Shown in pieces: positions 22,345 to 32,500 of a stretch of 32,710 bases of DNA. The DNA lies in IMG/VR virus record IMGVR_UViG_3300027298_000002, positions 1 through 32,710 of that record; one strand, 5' to 3'. This DNA is from a virus. Position 1 is the stretch's first letter; every line of letters begins with the position of its first letter. The notes beneath the pieces were generated by a model. It was not told the DNA's origin. It saw only the letters and a list, made by a program, of their open reading frames with translations, and searched no databases. A program made the position numbers and the translations under genes.

Positions 22345-23275
22345 GTTTTTTAATCCTTAGAGTTTTAGCTCTGATTGACCTCGCTTCTTTAGGAGGAGTT
22401 ATTTTTTCGGGCTGAGGTTTATAGTTAATCATCGGCCACATTACCGTGTGGGTGTTTGTTTGGCCCCCGTCGGCGTCTTTAATTAGTTCTTTTAAAGCTA
22501 ATTCTGCATCTTGTATAGTTACTTGCAAATCTTTAATTAATCTTTTGCTTTCAGTTATTGTTTCGCACAGCGTATCAGCTTTATGCTCTAAACTAATAAT
22601 ATCTTTATTAACATTATTATATACAATGTTTGCATCATCGCTAGTTGTAGGCGGATAATATAATTTATTTTTTACTCTATGATCAAAATCTAATACTAAC
22701 GAGTTTAATTCTTTTTGAAACTCGGGTTTCCTGGAGTATAAATAAATCCTAAAGTCTGTTGATTGCCATAACACTATAACGGCAGCCCAACTATAACCTG
22801 TACATTCCATCAATCCTTTAGCTTGTAATACGCCTCGCCACTCTTCCAAATCGTTAGTAGCTATATTTCTTGTAGCTTTGCACTCTATAACACCAGGGCC
22901 ATCTAAAACTATTGTTTCTTGTTCTGGAATAATTACATGATCTAAATCGCCGTTTCGAAATGTAACTTCTTTAGCTATACCAGTAGCGTCTAAGGAGCCC
23001 GCAAGGGGGAGTGTCGAATGTAATACAGGCTCCTCATAGTCTACTTTTACGCTATCAAGGCCTAATATATTTTTAGCCTCTTCACATAAAACTGGTTCAA
23101 GTAAATCACCCATGCGTTGTAGCATAAGTTGTGGTGTTTGTTCTGGTAAGTCCCCTTCACTTGCTTTGATAGCAGTGTCAAGCCATTGATTTCTTGTTTG
23201 ATATTGACTAATACCTTTTATATAGGGTAACGTTGAGCAGCTTGCTTGATCGTATCTTGTTTTTTTACCTACCAT
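22337..23275 (-). CDS. YqaJ/lambda-exonuclease-like recombination nuclease
   Basis: 312 aa from the ATG at 23275, chosen because AGGAG lies upstream; a longer frame beginning before it has no site. The metal-binding pattern is LAGSLDATG (Asp), then GPGVIECKATRN (E-x-K), then LEEWRGVLQAKGLMECTGY with the trailing Gln seen in YqaJ-type exonucleases, followed by WAAVIVLW. C-terminal residues of about 225-270 look like a coiled coil. It should resect double-stranded ends for annealing-based recombination and concatemer formation. No single-strand annealing protein was recognised beside it, although the SSB-like or unknown genes might serve. Confidence 0.75.
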   Translation of the reverse strand: MVGKKTRYDQASCSTLPYIKGISQYQTRNQWLDTAIKASEGDLPEQTPQLMLQRMGDLLEPVLCEEAKNILGLDSVKVDYEEPVLHSTLPLAGSLDATGIAKEVTFRNGDLDHVIIPEQETIVLDGPGVIECKATRNIATNDLEEWRGVLQAKGLMECTGYSWAAVIVLWQSTDFRIYLYSRKPEFQKELNSLVLDFDHRVKNKLYYPPTTSDDANIVYNNVNKDIISLEHKADTLCETITESKRLIKDLQVTIQDAELALKELIKDADGGQTNTHTVMWPMINYKPQPEKITPPKEARSIRAKTLRIKKHG

Positions 23276-23279
23276 TTTA

Positions 23280-23498
23280 TTAACTCCTATAATATAAATC
23301 AGCAATTTCCATTAAAGACAAATCGCTTGGTATTGTATGCACTTCTTCAGCTTTGCCAGGTTTTTTGTTAATAACCTTCATACTGTTATCGTTATAAATA
23401 GTTTTAACATATTTATTAACCCCATAATTATTTACTTCAATCTCTTTAACGCCTTGAGACCACTTAACAATTTTTTGTATATCAGTTACAGGAATCAT
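23280..23498 (-). CDS. Hypothetical protein
   Basis: 72 aa (MIPVTDIQKIVKWSQGVKEI...). The frame ends in TATAGGAGTTAA, so its last codons carry the ribosome site of the nuclease gene. It starts within an ATGA overlap with the preceding gene. It has a beta-type middle (VNKYVKTIYNDNSMKVI) and no recognisable motif. Confidence 0.65.
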   Translation of the reverse strand: MIPVTDIQKIVKWSQGVKEIEVNNYGVNKYVKTIYNDNSMKVINKKPGKAEEVHTIPSDLSLMEIADLYYRS

Positions 23499-23695
23499 AA
23501 GTACGACCTATGTATTGCTTTTACTTTTTTATAGAAAGATATAAAATCTTTTTCACTATAATTAGCATCATCATAATGAAAAACTGTTGACTCTACAGGG
23601 TTTTCAATAGGGTTATCTTCAACAACCTTTAAAAACCATAATAAAAACTCGATTTCTTTTTGGTTAAATTTACGTTGATTCAAATTAATATTCAC
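23495..23695 (-). CDS. Hypothetical protein, GTG start
   Basis: 66 aa (start codon GTG at 23695, read as Met; MNINLNQRKFNQKEIEFLLW). GTGA overlaps the stop of the preceding 58-aa gene, and its own TGA overlaps the next ATG, so it is held between two coupled genes. It is helical and aromatic-rich (FLLWFLKVVEDN, KDFISFYKKVKAI). Family unknown. Confidence 0.65.
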   Translation of the reverse strand: MNINLNQRKFNQKEIEFLLWFLKVVEDNPIENPVESTVFHYDDANYSEKDFISFYKKVKAIHRSYL

Positions 23696-23868
23696 TGTAC
23701 TACTCCCATTAAATAAGCAATTTCGGTTAACGACTCTCGAACTTTGTGTTCGCTTTCACCAACTTGTACTTTTGTTTCGCCTGTTAAAAAGTCTTTGTAG
23801 TAACCTCTTATTTCTCGCTTAGGTAAAGAGATTTGCCCTCCGCCTATAATGTTTAATATTACTTCCAT
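23692..23868 (-). CDS. Small hypothetical protein
   Basis: 58 aa, MEVILNIIGGGQISLPKREI then RGYYKDFLTGETKVQVGESE. GGAGG six bases before the ATG is a strong ribosome site, placed inside the end of the upstream gene (10-base overlap). The frame ends exactly at the GTG of the next gene. The beta-rich sequence carries no motif I know. Confidence 0.7.
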   Translation of the reverse strand: MEVILNIIGGGQISLPKREIRGYYKDFLTGETKVQVGESEHKVRESLTEIAYLMGVVQ

Positions 23869-24101
23869 TGTTTACCTCCTCTTAATTCCCAATCCATATT
23901 GTGATCAGCGATTCTGGTATCTTGATTCCACTCGTACACTTTACCGGTGCCAATATGTTTAACATGGTTTATTAATTGCGCTTCGGCATTTGTTTTAGGC
24001 ATATTTACAATTTCAAATTTATTGCCAATTTTTTTTGCAGGAGCAAAGTTTTCGTATTTTAAAATAGTTTGAAAATCTTTATAGCTTTTTTCTATAGGCA
24101 T
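23859..24101 (-). CDS. Hypothetical protein
   Basis: 80 aa (MPIEKSYKDFQTILKYENF...), with an AAGGGG site upstream. The C-terminal part has HIGTGKVYEWNQDTRIADH and ends in a basic Trp-containing tail. It is the second gene of the unit that starts at the 24.3-kb promoter, so it is probably early. Family unknown. Confidence 0.65.
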   Translation of the reverse strand: MPIEKSYKDFQTILKYENFAPAKKIGNKFEIVNMPKTNAEAQLINHVKHIGTGKVYEWNQDTRIADHNMDWELRGGKQWK

Positions 24102-24102
24102 T

Positions 24103-24252
24103 TTACTTCCCCTTCTTTTTAGTTAGTTTTACTTCGTGACCTTGTTTAATTAACCTAGCTCTTTTTCTAGCCATGTAAAATAAGTCTCTAGTCTTAATTG
24201 CAACTACCCAACCTAAGCTAGGTAGTTTTACTTGTAAAGTGTATCTAGTCAT
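24103..24252 (-). CDS. Small basic protein, first gene of the early unit
   Basis: 49 aa from the ATG at 24252 (MTRYTLQVKLPSLGWVVAIK, then MARKRARLIKQGHEVKLTKK). AAGGAG lies nine bases upstream, and the predicted promoter TATAAT lies upstream of that, so longer in-frame starts would fall before the transcription start. The strand-then-basic-helix layout and charge would suit nucleic-acid binding; first early genes are often host-takeover proteins. Both are inference. Confidence 0.65.
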   Translation of the reverse strand: MTRYTLQVKLPSLGWVVAIKTRDLFYMARKRARLIKQGHEVKLTKKKGK

Positions 24253-24288
24253 GTTATTTAACTCCTTAATTTTATTTAACATACCCCC

Positions 24289-24328
24289 ATTATACAAGGC
24301 TAATATATGTTTGTATACCTTTTTATAT
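24289..24328 (-). promoter_or_regulatory. Promoter P1 for the early genes, with shared 17-bp upstream element
   Basis: TATAAT at 24289..24294 (minus strand), and upstream at 24312..24328 the same 17 bases found at P2 (ATATAAAAAGGTATACA), with GGTATAC ending 18 bases before the -10. The predicted start lies about 30 bases before the first early ATG. It follows the candidate terminator of the lysis genes, so it marks the boundary between late and early transcription. Confidence 0.65.
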
Positions 24329-24374
24329 ATATTTATGCATGTTATATAAAGGCTCAACAAAGTAAAATAAACAA

Positions 24375-24434
24375 GAGGCCGATATATAAATATGCATACT
24401 CCTTAACTCAATATCTCTGTATTTAGTCGGCCTC
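24375..24434 (-). terminator. Candidate terminator after the lysis genes, long-loop inverted repeat
   Basis: GAGGCCGA at the very end of the last late gene pairs with TCGGCCTC 44 bases on, followed by TTGTTTATTTT. The 8-bp GC-rich stem and U-rich tail suit an intrinsic terminator, but the 44-base loop is far longer than usual and overlaps the final codons of the gene. It separates the late unit from P1. Other possibilities are a processing site or a protein-binding pair. Confidence 0.45.
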
Positions 24435-24881
24435 ATTCAAAAAAATTGGTCTAATAATAGGAACAGACGATAAGCTATCTAAAGTGTCTTTAAATGTATC
24501 AATTTCTAAAGTAGGGGTGATAATTTTTTTATCAAATGTGAAGTAGGTTTGGGAGCTTGTATTCGGCTTAAAGAAAATTCGTTTATCAGGCATAAACACA
24601 AAAGCAATAATATCATAATGATAATGCTTATATATTTGGCTTTGGTTTCTTGAATTTTCAGTTGCAAAAACATATTTACCTTCAGGTGATACATTTCGCG
24701 CTTTTACTTGTACAGTATATTTAGCAGACCCTAATTCGCATATTAAATCTGCTGGATGTTTTTCTTGGCATGGAAAACAAAAATCACAATACTCTAAAAG
24801 AAATGTTTGCGTTAGCGATTCAGCTAATGCTCCTAATCTTGAATTTGCTTGGTGCTCTTCGGCTGTTTTTTGTGATGGCAT
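24423..24881 (-). CDS. PD-(D/E)XK nuclease-like protein at the end of the lysis genes
   Basis: 152 aa. SRLGALAESLTQTFLLEY is followed by HPADLICELGSAKYTVQVKAR, an Asp then, 12 residues on, QVK, a common variant of the PD-(D/E)XK metal site. The next strand, GKYVFAT, and YDIIAFVFMPDKRIFF fit the small endonuclease-like proteins of this fold. It starts 49 bases inside the endolysin gene, with AGAGGA nine bases before its ATG. The position after the lysis genes gives no obvious role; host DNA breakdown or homing-type activity are options. Confidence 0.6.
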   Translation of the reverse strand: MPSQKTAEEHQANSRLGALAESLTQTFLLEYCDFCFPCQEKHPADLICELGSAKYTVQVKARNVSPEGKYVFATENSRNQSQIYKHYHYDIIAFVFMPDKRIFFKPNTSSQTYFTFDKKIITPTLEIDTFKDTLDSLSSVPIIRPIFLNEAD

Positions 24882-25282
24882 TTTTTTAATTCCTCTGAAT
24901 TAAATATAGCTCGTCTTCCAACCTGCTCCGCATATTTTGAATCAAGCAGTTCGTTTCCTGCTTTTTCCCATTCACCTAATTCCATATATGCACGCGTTTT
25001 ACGAAATGCAAGCCATGTGTTTATACCCATATTAAAAACCAAATCCACTACAACCATCTGGGCTTGCTCAGGGAATGTTTTATATATAGGCCAGTGCGTA
25101 TCTAATTTTATAATAACATTTTTAATATCATTATCTAATAAAAAATTAGCCTCTTGTTCCGTGATGCCATTTGATTCTAAGTTTCTACCGACACCTATGC
25201 TTATAAATCCTTGCGAACATTCATAAGGTTTTAAAACTAAGCCTTCCCAGTCAAGTAGTCTTTTTTTTACGCTGTCAAGCAT
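24833..25282 (-). CDS. Endolysin, T4-type lysozyme (GH24)
   Basis: 149 aa from the ATG at 25282, which follows the holin stop by one base; an in-frame upstream TTG seems less likely. The GH24 signature is there with spacing identical to T4 lysozyme: catalytic Glu13 in LLDWEG, Cys22 where T4 has Asp20, and Ser28 in FISIGVGRNL where T4 has Thr26. Cys in the second position is common in phage lysozymes and a T4 mutant with it is reported active. DLVFNMG and the C-terminal Lys-rich tail are also usual. It cleaves the peptidoglycan sugar backbone and, having no signal peptide, needs the holin. Confidence 0.87.
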   Translation of the reverse strand: MLDSVKKRLLDWEGLVLKPYECSQGFISIGVGRNLESNGITEQEANFLLDNDIKNVIIKLDTHWPIYKTFPEQAQMVVVDLVFNMGINTWLAFRKTRAYMELGEWEKAGNELLDSKYAEQVGRRAIFNSEELKKCHHKKQPKSTKQIQD

Positions 25283-25283
25283 A

Positions 25284-25676
25284 TTATTTGCTATGAACGC
25301 CTTTAGTTTTTTCAAAAGTCCGGAGCGAACTCATCCCGAGAAGTGATAATAATATTGTTGTTAATTGCGAAAAATCAAACTCTAACTTTTCTAGTTGCAA
25401 GTCAATACCATTTACTACAGCTATCCAAGTTGCAATAGGCAGTACAATGAAATGAGTAAAAAGTGCAAAAGCAGATATATATCCAACAGTTGGCCTCCAG
25501 GACGAAGCAAACCAGTTCCCGTTCTTGGCCTCTTCAGCATTAAGAGCAATTTGTGCTTTGTCCAAAGATATAAGTTCTTTTTGTATGTCATTTGATAATT
25601 TTTCTTTAAGGTCTTTGTCCTGAACAAATTTATCCAAGACGTTGTTTGCTATTTCAGCAATTTTAGTGATACTCAA
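25284..25676 (-). CDS. Holin, GTA-type three-TM family
   Basis: 130 aa if started at the TTG 25674..25676, which is preceded by AGAGGA and overlaps the previous stop; no ATG suits better. The amphipathic N-terminus (KLSNDIQKELISLDKAQIAL) leads to N-x-EEAKNGNWFASSWRPTVG, then membrane segments around GYISAFALFTHFIVLPIATW and LTTILLSLLGMSSLRTFEK. The WRP...LGM..LRT.EK pattern matches the holin family found in gene transfer agents and marine phages. It forms the lesions that let the endolysin reach the wall. Confidence 0.8.
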   Translation of the reverse strand: MSITKIAEIANNVLDKFVQDKDLKEKLSNDIQKELISLDKAQIALNAEEAKNGNWFASSWRPTVGYISAFALFTHFIVLPIATWIAVVNGIDLQLEKLEFDFSQLTTILLSLLGMSSLRTFEKTKGVHSK

Positions 25677-25873
25677 ATCATTCCTCTGATTATTAAAGTA
25701 AATAATGCAACTACTATTGTAGTAAGACCACCAACCAACCAAGCTTTTGTGCTATTAACTGAGCTTTGTAGGTCATCAGTTTTTCGGTAGATGGTCTTCC
25801 AACGCTCTTGGCAAATCGCATCATGCTTCTCTAAATCTGATGCTACTGATGCGATTGTCTTACGTTCAGCCAT
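25673..25873 (-). CDS. Small C-tail-anchored membrane protein (XhlA-like)
   Basis: 66 aa: a helical N-terminal part (SDLEKHDAICQERWKTIYRK) and one C-terminal membrane segment (TKAWLVGGLTTIVVALFTLI). This resembles XhlA-type haemolysin/holin-associated proteins by layout. Its position just before the holin suggests an accessory holin or antiholin. It is coupled on both sides: ATG overlaps the previous TAA, TGA overlaps the holin TTG. It does not look like a spanin, as the membrane segment is at the wrong end. Confidence 0.65.
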   Translation of the reverse strand: MAERKTIASVASDLEKHDAICQERWKTIYRKTDDLQSSVNSTKAWLVGGLTTIVVALFTLIIRGMI

Positions 25874-26112
25874 TATTCTTCCTCTGTTACTTCCTCTTCT
25901 ACAGTTTCAGAAAATGCTTTAACTTGCATTTCCCTGTATTCAGCAGTAATAACATAGTCTTCGTAAGCATCTTGAAGTCTTTGCAATTTTCTTTGAGCTA
26001 CGTTTAATTTGCCAGCTATATTTGCCTGATCTTCGTTTAAATCTTCTGCTTTAAAGTTTCTACCATTAAAGCTGATGATTACATCGTTTTCTATTTGTTT
26101 TTCATTACTCAT
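25873..26112 (-). CDS. Small acidic protein, unknown (structural-region associated)
   Basis: 79 aa with NDVIISFNGRNFKAEDLNED, then a helix (KLNVAQRKLQRLQDAYEDYV) and a very acidic end. Small proteins with this strand-then-helix layout are frequent near tail-fibre genes of marine phages, but no function is known. AAGGAG lies upstream of the ATG. Confidence 0.65.
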   Translation of the reverse strand: MSNEKQIENDVIISFNGRNFKAEDLNEDQANIAGKLNVAQRKLQRLQDAYEDYVITAEYREMQVKAFSETVEEEVTEEE

Positions 26113-26197
26113 AATATTCTCCTTAAAATTATATTATAAATTATTTTAATTCAAAAAAGTATAAAAACTTATGACCATACTATAATTGTAGTGACAA
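26113..26197. other. AT-rich gap before the lysis genes
   Basis: 85 bases without a gene. On the minus strand there is a 6-bp AATTGT/ACAATT inverted pair around CACT, then an AAGT...ACTT pair followed by a run of T, and further on TATAAT-like sequence near TTGAAT with a 15-base spacer. It may hold a weak terminator and a weak promoter for the lysis genes; neither is convincing. Confidence 0.3.
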
Positions 26198-26554
26198 TTA
26201 AGCACCTATAGTTTTTGTTTCAGTAGTAGGTGTTATCTCTTCAGTAATCTTAGAGTCTAAAGAGGTTTTTAAATTAGCTACTTCCTCTTCACCCATAACC
26301 GCCTCTACCCAACCAACAACTATTTCATTAGTTAAATCTGTAAAAGGTAAAAAGCCTGTACCTACATCTTCTAATGATAGTGATTGAGTCCCATAAACAC
26401 TATCTGTATATGGTACTTCTTGGCCATCTACTTCATGTGTTTCACTACTTGTTGCGTTAAGCCTCCAATGGACGTTGTAAACTGTGTCTGTGTGATCTTC
26501 GTATTCTGGATACACGTCTACTGTTTTACAGTCCCATTCATATGTGTTTGCCAT
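26198..26554 (-). CDS. Tail-fibre-associated protein, conserved in marine phages
   Basis: 118 aa starting MANTYEWDCKTVDVYPEYED, with VYNVHWRLNATSSE, VYGTQSLSLEDVGTG and VVGWVEAVMGEEEVANLKTSL. Proteins of this exact layout (a Tyr/Trp-rich strand region, then 'GTQS', then GWVE...LKxxLD) commonly follow fibre genes in marine tailed phages; the family has only a DUF designation. It may be a fibre cap or chaperone. AGGAG precedes its ATG, 13 bases after the fibre stop. Confidence 0.7.
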   Translation of the reverse strand: MANTYEWDCKTVDVYPEYEDHTDTVYNVHWRLNATSSETHEVDGQEVPYTDSVYGTQSLSLEDVGTGFLPFTDLTNEIVVGWVEAVMGEEEVANLKTSLDSKITEEITPTTETKTIGA

Positions 26555-26566
26555 GTTATATTTCTC

Positions 26567-29500
26567 CTATATTGTTGTTATTATAAAAGCTAAGAGTTCA
26601 TTATATCTCACCCCAAGCCTAGTTTGTTCCACACCATCATCATCTTCCCAAGTCTGTGATATAAACATACCATAGTCACCTGCATCTAATCCTTCTGTTA
26701 TAAACGCATCTCGTAAATCTTGAGCCATGACTCCAAAATGATATCTAGCTGTTTCATTAGAATCAGGATTATCATCTTTTCGTGCCACTGAATCTTGCCA
26801 TTTAAATCTTCTTATTAAACCTTTACATGCTATAGCAACTCTTTGCTCTGCATCTGTTAAGGCCTGTATATCTTGTTTTTCGTTTTTATCAGAAGTTTGT
26901 ATAGTGCCATTGGTTGCATAGATATCATCAAACCTTGCACCTGAGTAACCAAGATCTATAGCGTTATCTCTATACGCTCCAGTACCACTACAGGGTGCTA
27001 TTCTTGCAGTTTGTATGTAATCCCAAAAAGCTAGACCGACTTTACCAGTAGTTGTGCCATTGGCTATATACAACTCATTAGCATTATTTTGCGGTTCTTG
27101 TATTCCTAAAACTCCGCCAACTGAGCCATCTTTTCGTAGTTCTAATAAAGTACCGTCGCTAGTAAGTCTATTTACATATAAAGGTGGGCTGCCATTTCTT
27201 GTTATAGTTGTTGACCCACTCTGTCTCGTTCTAAAACCTGCTACAGTTTCCCAATTAGTTTCTGCTGTAGCACCAACCAACAAGTTACCAGAACTATCTA
27301 ACCTCATTTTTTCAGAACCATCTATTTCATAAACAATTCTAGTGCCGCCCTGCGTGTTGCCAGCATCAGCTTGAAGTGTTAAATGTCCTCCATTGCCAGA
27401 TATTTCTGAATATCCACCACCATTGTCTGTAATTCTAAATCTTGGATTGTTTGCGGCTAATTCTAATTCTCTACTAGGATTAGTACCAATTCCAACAAGG
27501 CCTTCAGGATCAACAACAATTCTATTTGTAGCACTTGTTTTTAATCTAATTGAAGATGAATCAACTCCTGCGTCAATATTTATATCCGTATCTTCAGCAG
27601 ACTTAATTAGCAAAGTATCATCGGTAGCAGTTGCATCGCCTATGGTATGACTTCCAGTTAAAAGATTTCCTGTTGCTTTTATATCTCCTGCAACATGTAG
27701 CTTCTCGCTTGGCGAAGTTGTGCCAATTCCAACATTACCACCATAAGTAAACCTAGCGGTCTCGCTTCCCGCTGTTTCAGACCTAATAATCAAATCATTA
27801 GCATCAACGCCAATAGAATGTTGATTACCACCAGAGGCTTGATACATTGTTTTTGATGATAGGTAGAGGTTTTTGAATTTATACGCAGTAGCACCTAAGT
27901 CTTGTGTTCCATTTGATCCAGAGCCACTAGCTATTGCTGGGATAATTGTTCCGTTACCTCTAAAACGCAAACCTGTATCTGTCGTGCCGTTATGTGAAAT
28001 AAATAATTCACCACCTTTAGTACCAATACTTCCAACTGTTGAATCATTTTTACGGAACTGTACAATATCTCCATCAGACGATGTTCTATTAAATCTTGCT
28101 GTTTCTGAACCTGAAACTGTAGCTGCTATTTTTCCACTTGATGCAACCTGAAAACCAACAGAGTCACTTCCTATAGCAGTCTTACCCACCAAAAGATTAC
28201 CTGATGAGTCTATTCTCATGCGTTCTGAGCCATTGGTTCTCAAAGCCATATAATCACTTCCATGATTGTAATGAATTTGCCCACCATCATTTAATCCTGC
28301 GGTACTAGATGCTGTATCAGTAAATACTAATCTTCCATTTCCTGTTGCTGAAGATTTAATAGTTATACCATCGTTACCAGTACCACCTACAACAAGATTA
28401 TCTGCTTGACCCCAATAGCTTGATGGATTGGTTATTCCAATTCCAACGTTTCCTGCAAATGTAGCGTTGCCGCTGTTAAATGAATGATTGCCAGATGTAT
28501 CTATTACATATCTAAATGCATTAGCACTTGCGTCCAAAACTGCAAAAGCCGCTCCATAAGAACCAACTTGGTATTCTTTGCTTTGGTCACTTTCAATTAA
28601 TCTTAGGGTTGGTGTGGTGTTAGTTACAGTAAGTTCTGTACTTGCAACACCACTAACATTAGCTGTTCCTGAAAGGTGAAGGTTTTTGAATCTATGTGTG
28701 CTTTGACCTAAATCTACCAAATTATCTACTTCTCCACCGCCTGAAGTTGCAGGTACTATTCTTTCTGTGCTTCCATCAATAAACTTAAGACCTGCACCAT
28801 TACCTGACGAAGTATCACCTACAATAAATAATGAACCATTATTAGTACCAATACTTCCAACTGTTGAGTTATCTTTACGGAAAAGTGCTATATCTCCATC
28901 ACTTGAAGTTCTATTTAAAAGAAGTGCAACATTACCGCTTACTGTTGACCTTACCCCTTGTGTTCCTGAAATAGAAACACCTACTGTGCTTGTACTTGTT
29001 GATGTTTTAGAAATTAACAGATTACCTGTAGCATCAAACCTTCCATACTCATCTTCTGATGTTCCGTTATGTCCTGCAAACTTTAAAACACCATTGCTTG
29101 TAGCGTTTCTTGAAGTTAGGGTTGTAGTTCCTGCACTATGTTTTAGTTCAGCTAGTTTGCCTGAACTGTTTACATCTTCTAATCTTAATATTGGTGGAAC
29201 ACTGCCTATAGAAGCACCTGTGATTGCTAAGTCTGCACCTGTAGTACCATAAGTTAATGTAGTTTCTGCATTTAAAGTACCTGCTGTTGCAGTACCAGTA
29301 ATAATTCTATTGTCTGCATTGTTGTTTATAGTAAAGCTGTTTGCATCTACATAAGCCTTTACAGATTGCTGTGTTGGTAATAGCGTTGCAGAATCAGAGG
29401 ACATATCATCTTGATCTACAAAGCCTGTTATGGTTATCGTGCCATCTGATAGGCTTCCGAAGTTTGCTGTTCCTGCTAGATAAAGGTCTTTGAATCTTGC

Positions 29501-32500
29501 GTTTGAAGCACCTAAATCTATTGCATTATCTCTTACAGTTTGATTTGTTGTATTAATTGGCGATATTGAGTCTATGCCATTATTAAAATATATACCTGTA
29601 TCATCAGTACCAAGATACATATCGCCAAAGTTCATAGTGCCAATACTTCCAACTATTCCACCATCTTTATAGAACCTAAGTATTTCTCCATCTAGACCAG
29701 TTTGGTTAAGAATTAACACTGGGTCAGCATTATCAACACCTTGTTTAGCTATTTGTGTAAACCCGTTTGAGCTAACAGAAAAGCCACCACCTGATGTATT
29801 GTTAAGCAAAGTTGTGTCAGTAGTTGCCACTAACAGATTACCTGATGAGTCTATTCTTGCTTTTTCTGAGCCACCAGATTGAAACAACATAATGCCTGTA
29901 TTTCTAGCGTTTAATGTAAGTGAAGAACTACTTGTGGTTATAGTGCCATGTATTGCTGAGCCTGATTTAATATCTAAAGCATTTGCATTAGCTGTTCCTG
30001 CTAGATAAAGGTCTTTGAATTTATAACTAGATGAGCCAATATCTATAGTATTATTTGCTCTTATTTCTGAACCAAAATTATTTCCAACTGGTTCAATTCT
30101 ATTTGTATTTAAGTAAAGCCCTGAATAACTACCTGCTGAACCTGATAAAATTGCAGTTGCAGAATTGTAAGCACCAATACTTCCAACTGTTGAGCCGTCT
30201 TTATAAAAGTCTATTAGTGAGCCATCTGAGCTAAGTCTATTTAAAACTAAATTAGTATTACCTGAACGTATGCTTGTGATTCTACCACTTGCTCTATTTT
30301 CAATACCTACAGTACCTAGTGTTGTATTGGTCTTACCCACCAACAGATTGCCTGATGAGTCTATTCTCATGCGTTCTGTGCCATTGGTACTGAAACTTAA
30401 GTTGTTGTCGGCTGGTTTAAACATTCCAGTAGTATTATTTTCCGTAAATGTATAAGCAGGTCTAGTTGCTTTACCTCTAAACATATGAATTTGTGGGTCA
30501 TCAGTGCCGTTATCTGTAAAAGAACCCACACCCGTGACAGTAACATTTCCTGCTGAGTCTATTCTCATTCTTTCAGAACTTCCATCTGCATCTACAAAAG
30601 CTAAACCATCAGAACCATTAAGGGTATCAATATAAAAACGACCTGTACCACCTTCAAAAAGTGCTATTCTTGATTTTCCTGAAGATGCGTTAATAGCTAA
30701 CTGGTTGCTAGTACCATTGATTACAAATTTTCCATAAGCACTTGGATTTGTTAGTCCAATTCCAACGTTTCCTGATGAGTCTATTCTCATGCGTTCTGCA
30801 TAATTTGTACTGAGGGTTAGGGCTGTGCCATTAGAGCCTATTCTTACTTGGTCTGCTGTGGACGAGCTATTTGCAAAACAAACAAAAGAACTGGTAAGGG
30901 TAGATTTAAACTGAGCCGCCATTGATGTACTACCTGCATTTACTTCTAATTTTCTGCTTGGACTATCAGTCCCAATTCCAACATTTCCTGAACTAACAAC
31001 TGTAACTTGACCTGTTGTTGAAGAAAGTCCGTTAGGTCTCAAGCGAACAGTTCCACCGCTTCCTGATGTACTTAAAGTTGTATTTGTATCAGAAGAAGTA
31101 AAATGTGTGTCTGCTGTAATTGTACCAACAACGTGCAAAGCGGTACTTGGAGAACTTGTGCCTATTCCAACCCCTGTAGTGTTATATCTAACTCTTTCAC
31201 TTCCATCTATTTCAAAGGCTATTCTGCTACCACCTTGTGTATTACCAGGATCAGCTTTAAAAGTAAAATGACCACCGCTGCCAGAAACCTCAGAATAACC
31301 ACCCTCAATATCTGTTAATCGTATATCAGGAGCAGAACTAGCAATTTCTAGCTCTCTATTTGGGTTCGTTGTGCCAATACCTAAAGACTCAGCACTAGCA
31401 TCCCAGAATAAAGCTTGGGTTGAGCCTGTATCGTCATAGAATGAGATATCGCCTGTAGCATGGTCTACTTCTAATGCTTTTGTACCACTTCTTTTTATAA
31501 ATAAATCAGCATTTGAGAAGTTAATATCATTTCTTGAAAAACCTGATGCAATATCAAAAGATACTGAACCTGATATAGTTCTTATATGCGATGCTCTTGA
31601 TGAACCTGAATTTACATCAAAGAAAGAATCTAAAGAGTTACCACCTGTAGTAAATTTAAAACGATTTGTAACACTGTCATCGTCAAATACAATATTAATA
31701 TCTGAAGAACCGCTATCAACAGTTAAACCATCAGCAGTAACTGTTCCTGTTACGTCTAAATTTCTGCCAACTGAAACATCTCTTACAGCAGTATAATCGC
31801 CATCTAAATCAAAAGTATGTTTTGCAGTTTGTCCGCTATTCTCAAAAGTTAAAGTGTTTGGTGTAGTTCTATAATAAAGTCTGAAGTTAGGATTAGATTC
31901 TGTGTCTCCAAATTCAAGACCAAATGGTCCTGCAGTTCCTGTAAATTTAACCTGTGTACCACCTGATGAAAGTGTGATGTTGCCTGTAGTTGCTATAGCA
32001 CCTGTTACATTTAAAGGATGCGAAAAGTTAAAGCTATCGTTAGTTGTGTTCCAAGTTAAGGTAGCATCTTGGGTAGCACTTACAGCATCTTGAATAGTAA
32101 TACCTGCACCATTTGCTGAAGCAGATGAATCACCCGTTGAATAGTTTAGGGTAATGTTTTTGTCTTTTACGTTTAGATCATCTGTGTTTACGCTTGTGGT
32201 AGTGCCTTGAACTGTTAGGTTTCCTTGTATAACTATGTTGTTATTGAAGGTTTTATTACCTGCTATAGATTGAACACCTGTTGTTCTTACAACTGTAGAA
32301 TCAAGAGATAAACTTCCTGTTGTAGTTATTGTAGTAGGAGAAGCTGTAATACCATTAGAAGCAGTAATGCTAGTAACTGTACCAGTACCAGCACCAGTTC
32401 CTGTAGATGATTGTTGTACGCCATATTCAACTTGATAACCTGAACCAGCATCACTATCAGTCCAAACATTATTTGTTATTGTTGGAGTAACAGTCAACCT

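Noticed and set aside
24329-24400. 24-codon frame starting ATGCAT after AAGGAG in the 24.4-kb gap
   Set aside because: The ribosome site is only one base from the ATG, the product is very short, and the frame crosses the terminator and promoter elements.
28767-29252. 161-codon open frame on the plus strand inside the fibre gene
   Set aside because: It mirrors the repeats of the real minus-strand fibre gene, has no ribosome site, and every other gene in the genome is on the minus strand. The same applies to the other plus-strand frames.
27270-31350. Repeated DNA in the fibre gene as a CRISPR array or transposon
   Set aside because: The repeats are diverged, irregularly spaced, in frame and encode fibre modules; there are no uniform spacers or transposase.
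32495-32497. TTG as start of a separate 1,976-aa fibre protein
   Set aside because: The frame stays open upstream through the contig end and joins the gpJ-like part; no ribosome site precedes the TTG.
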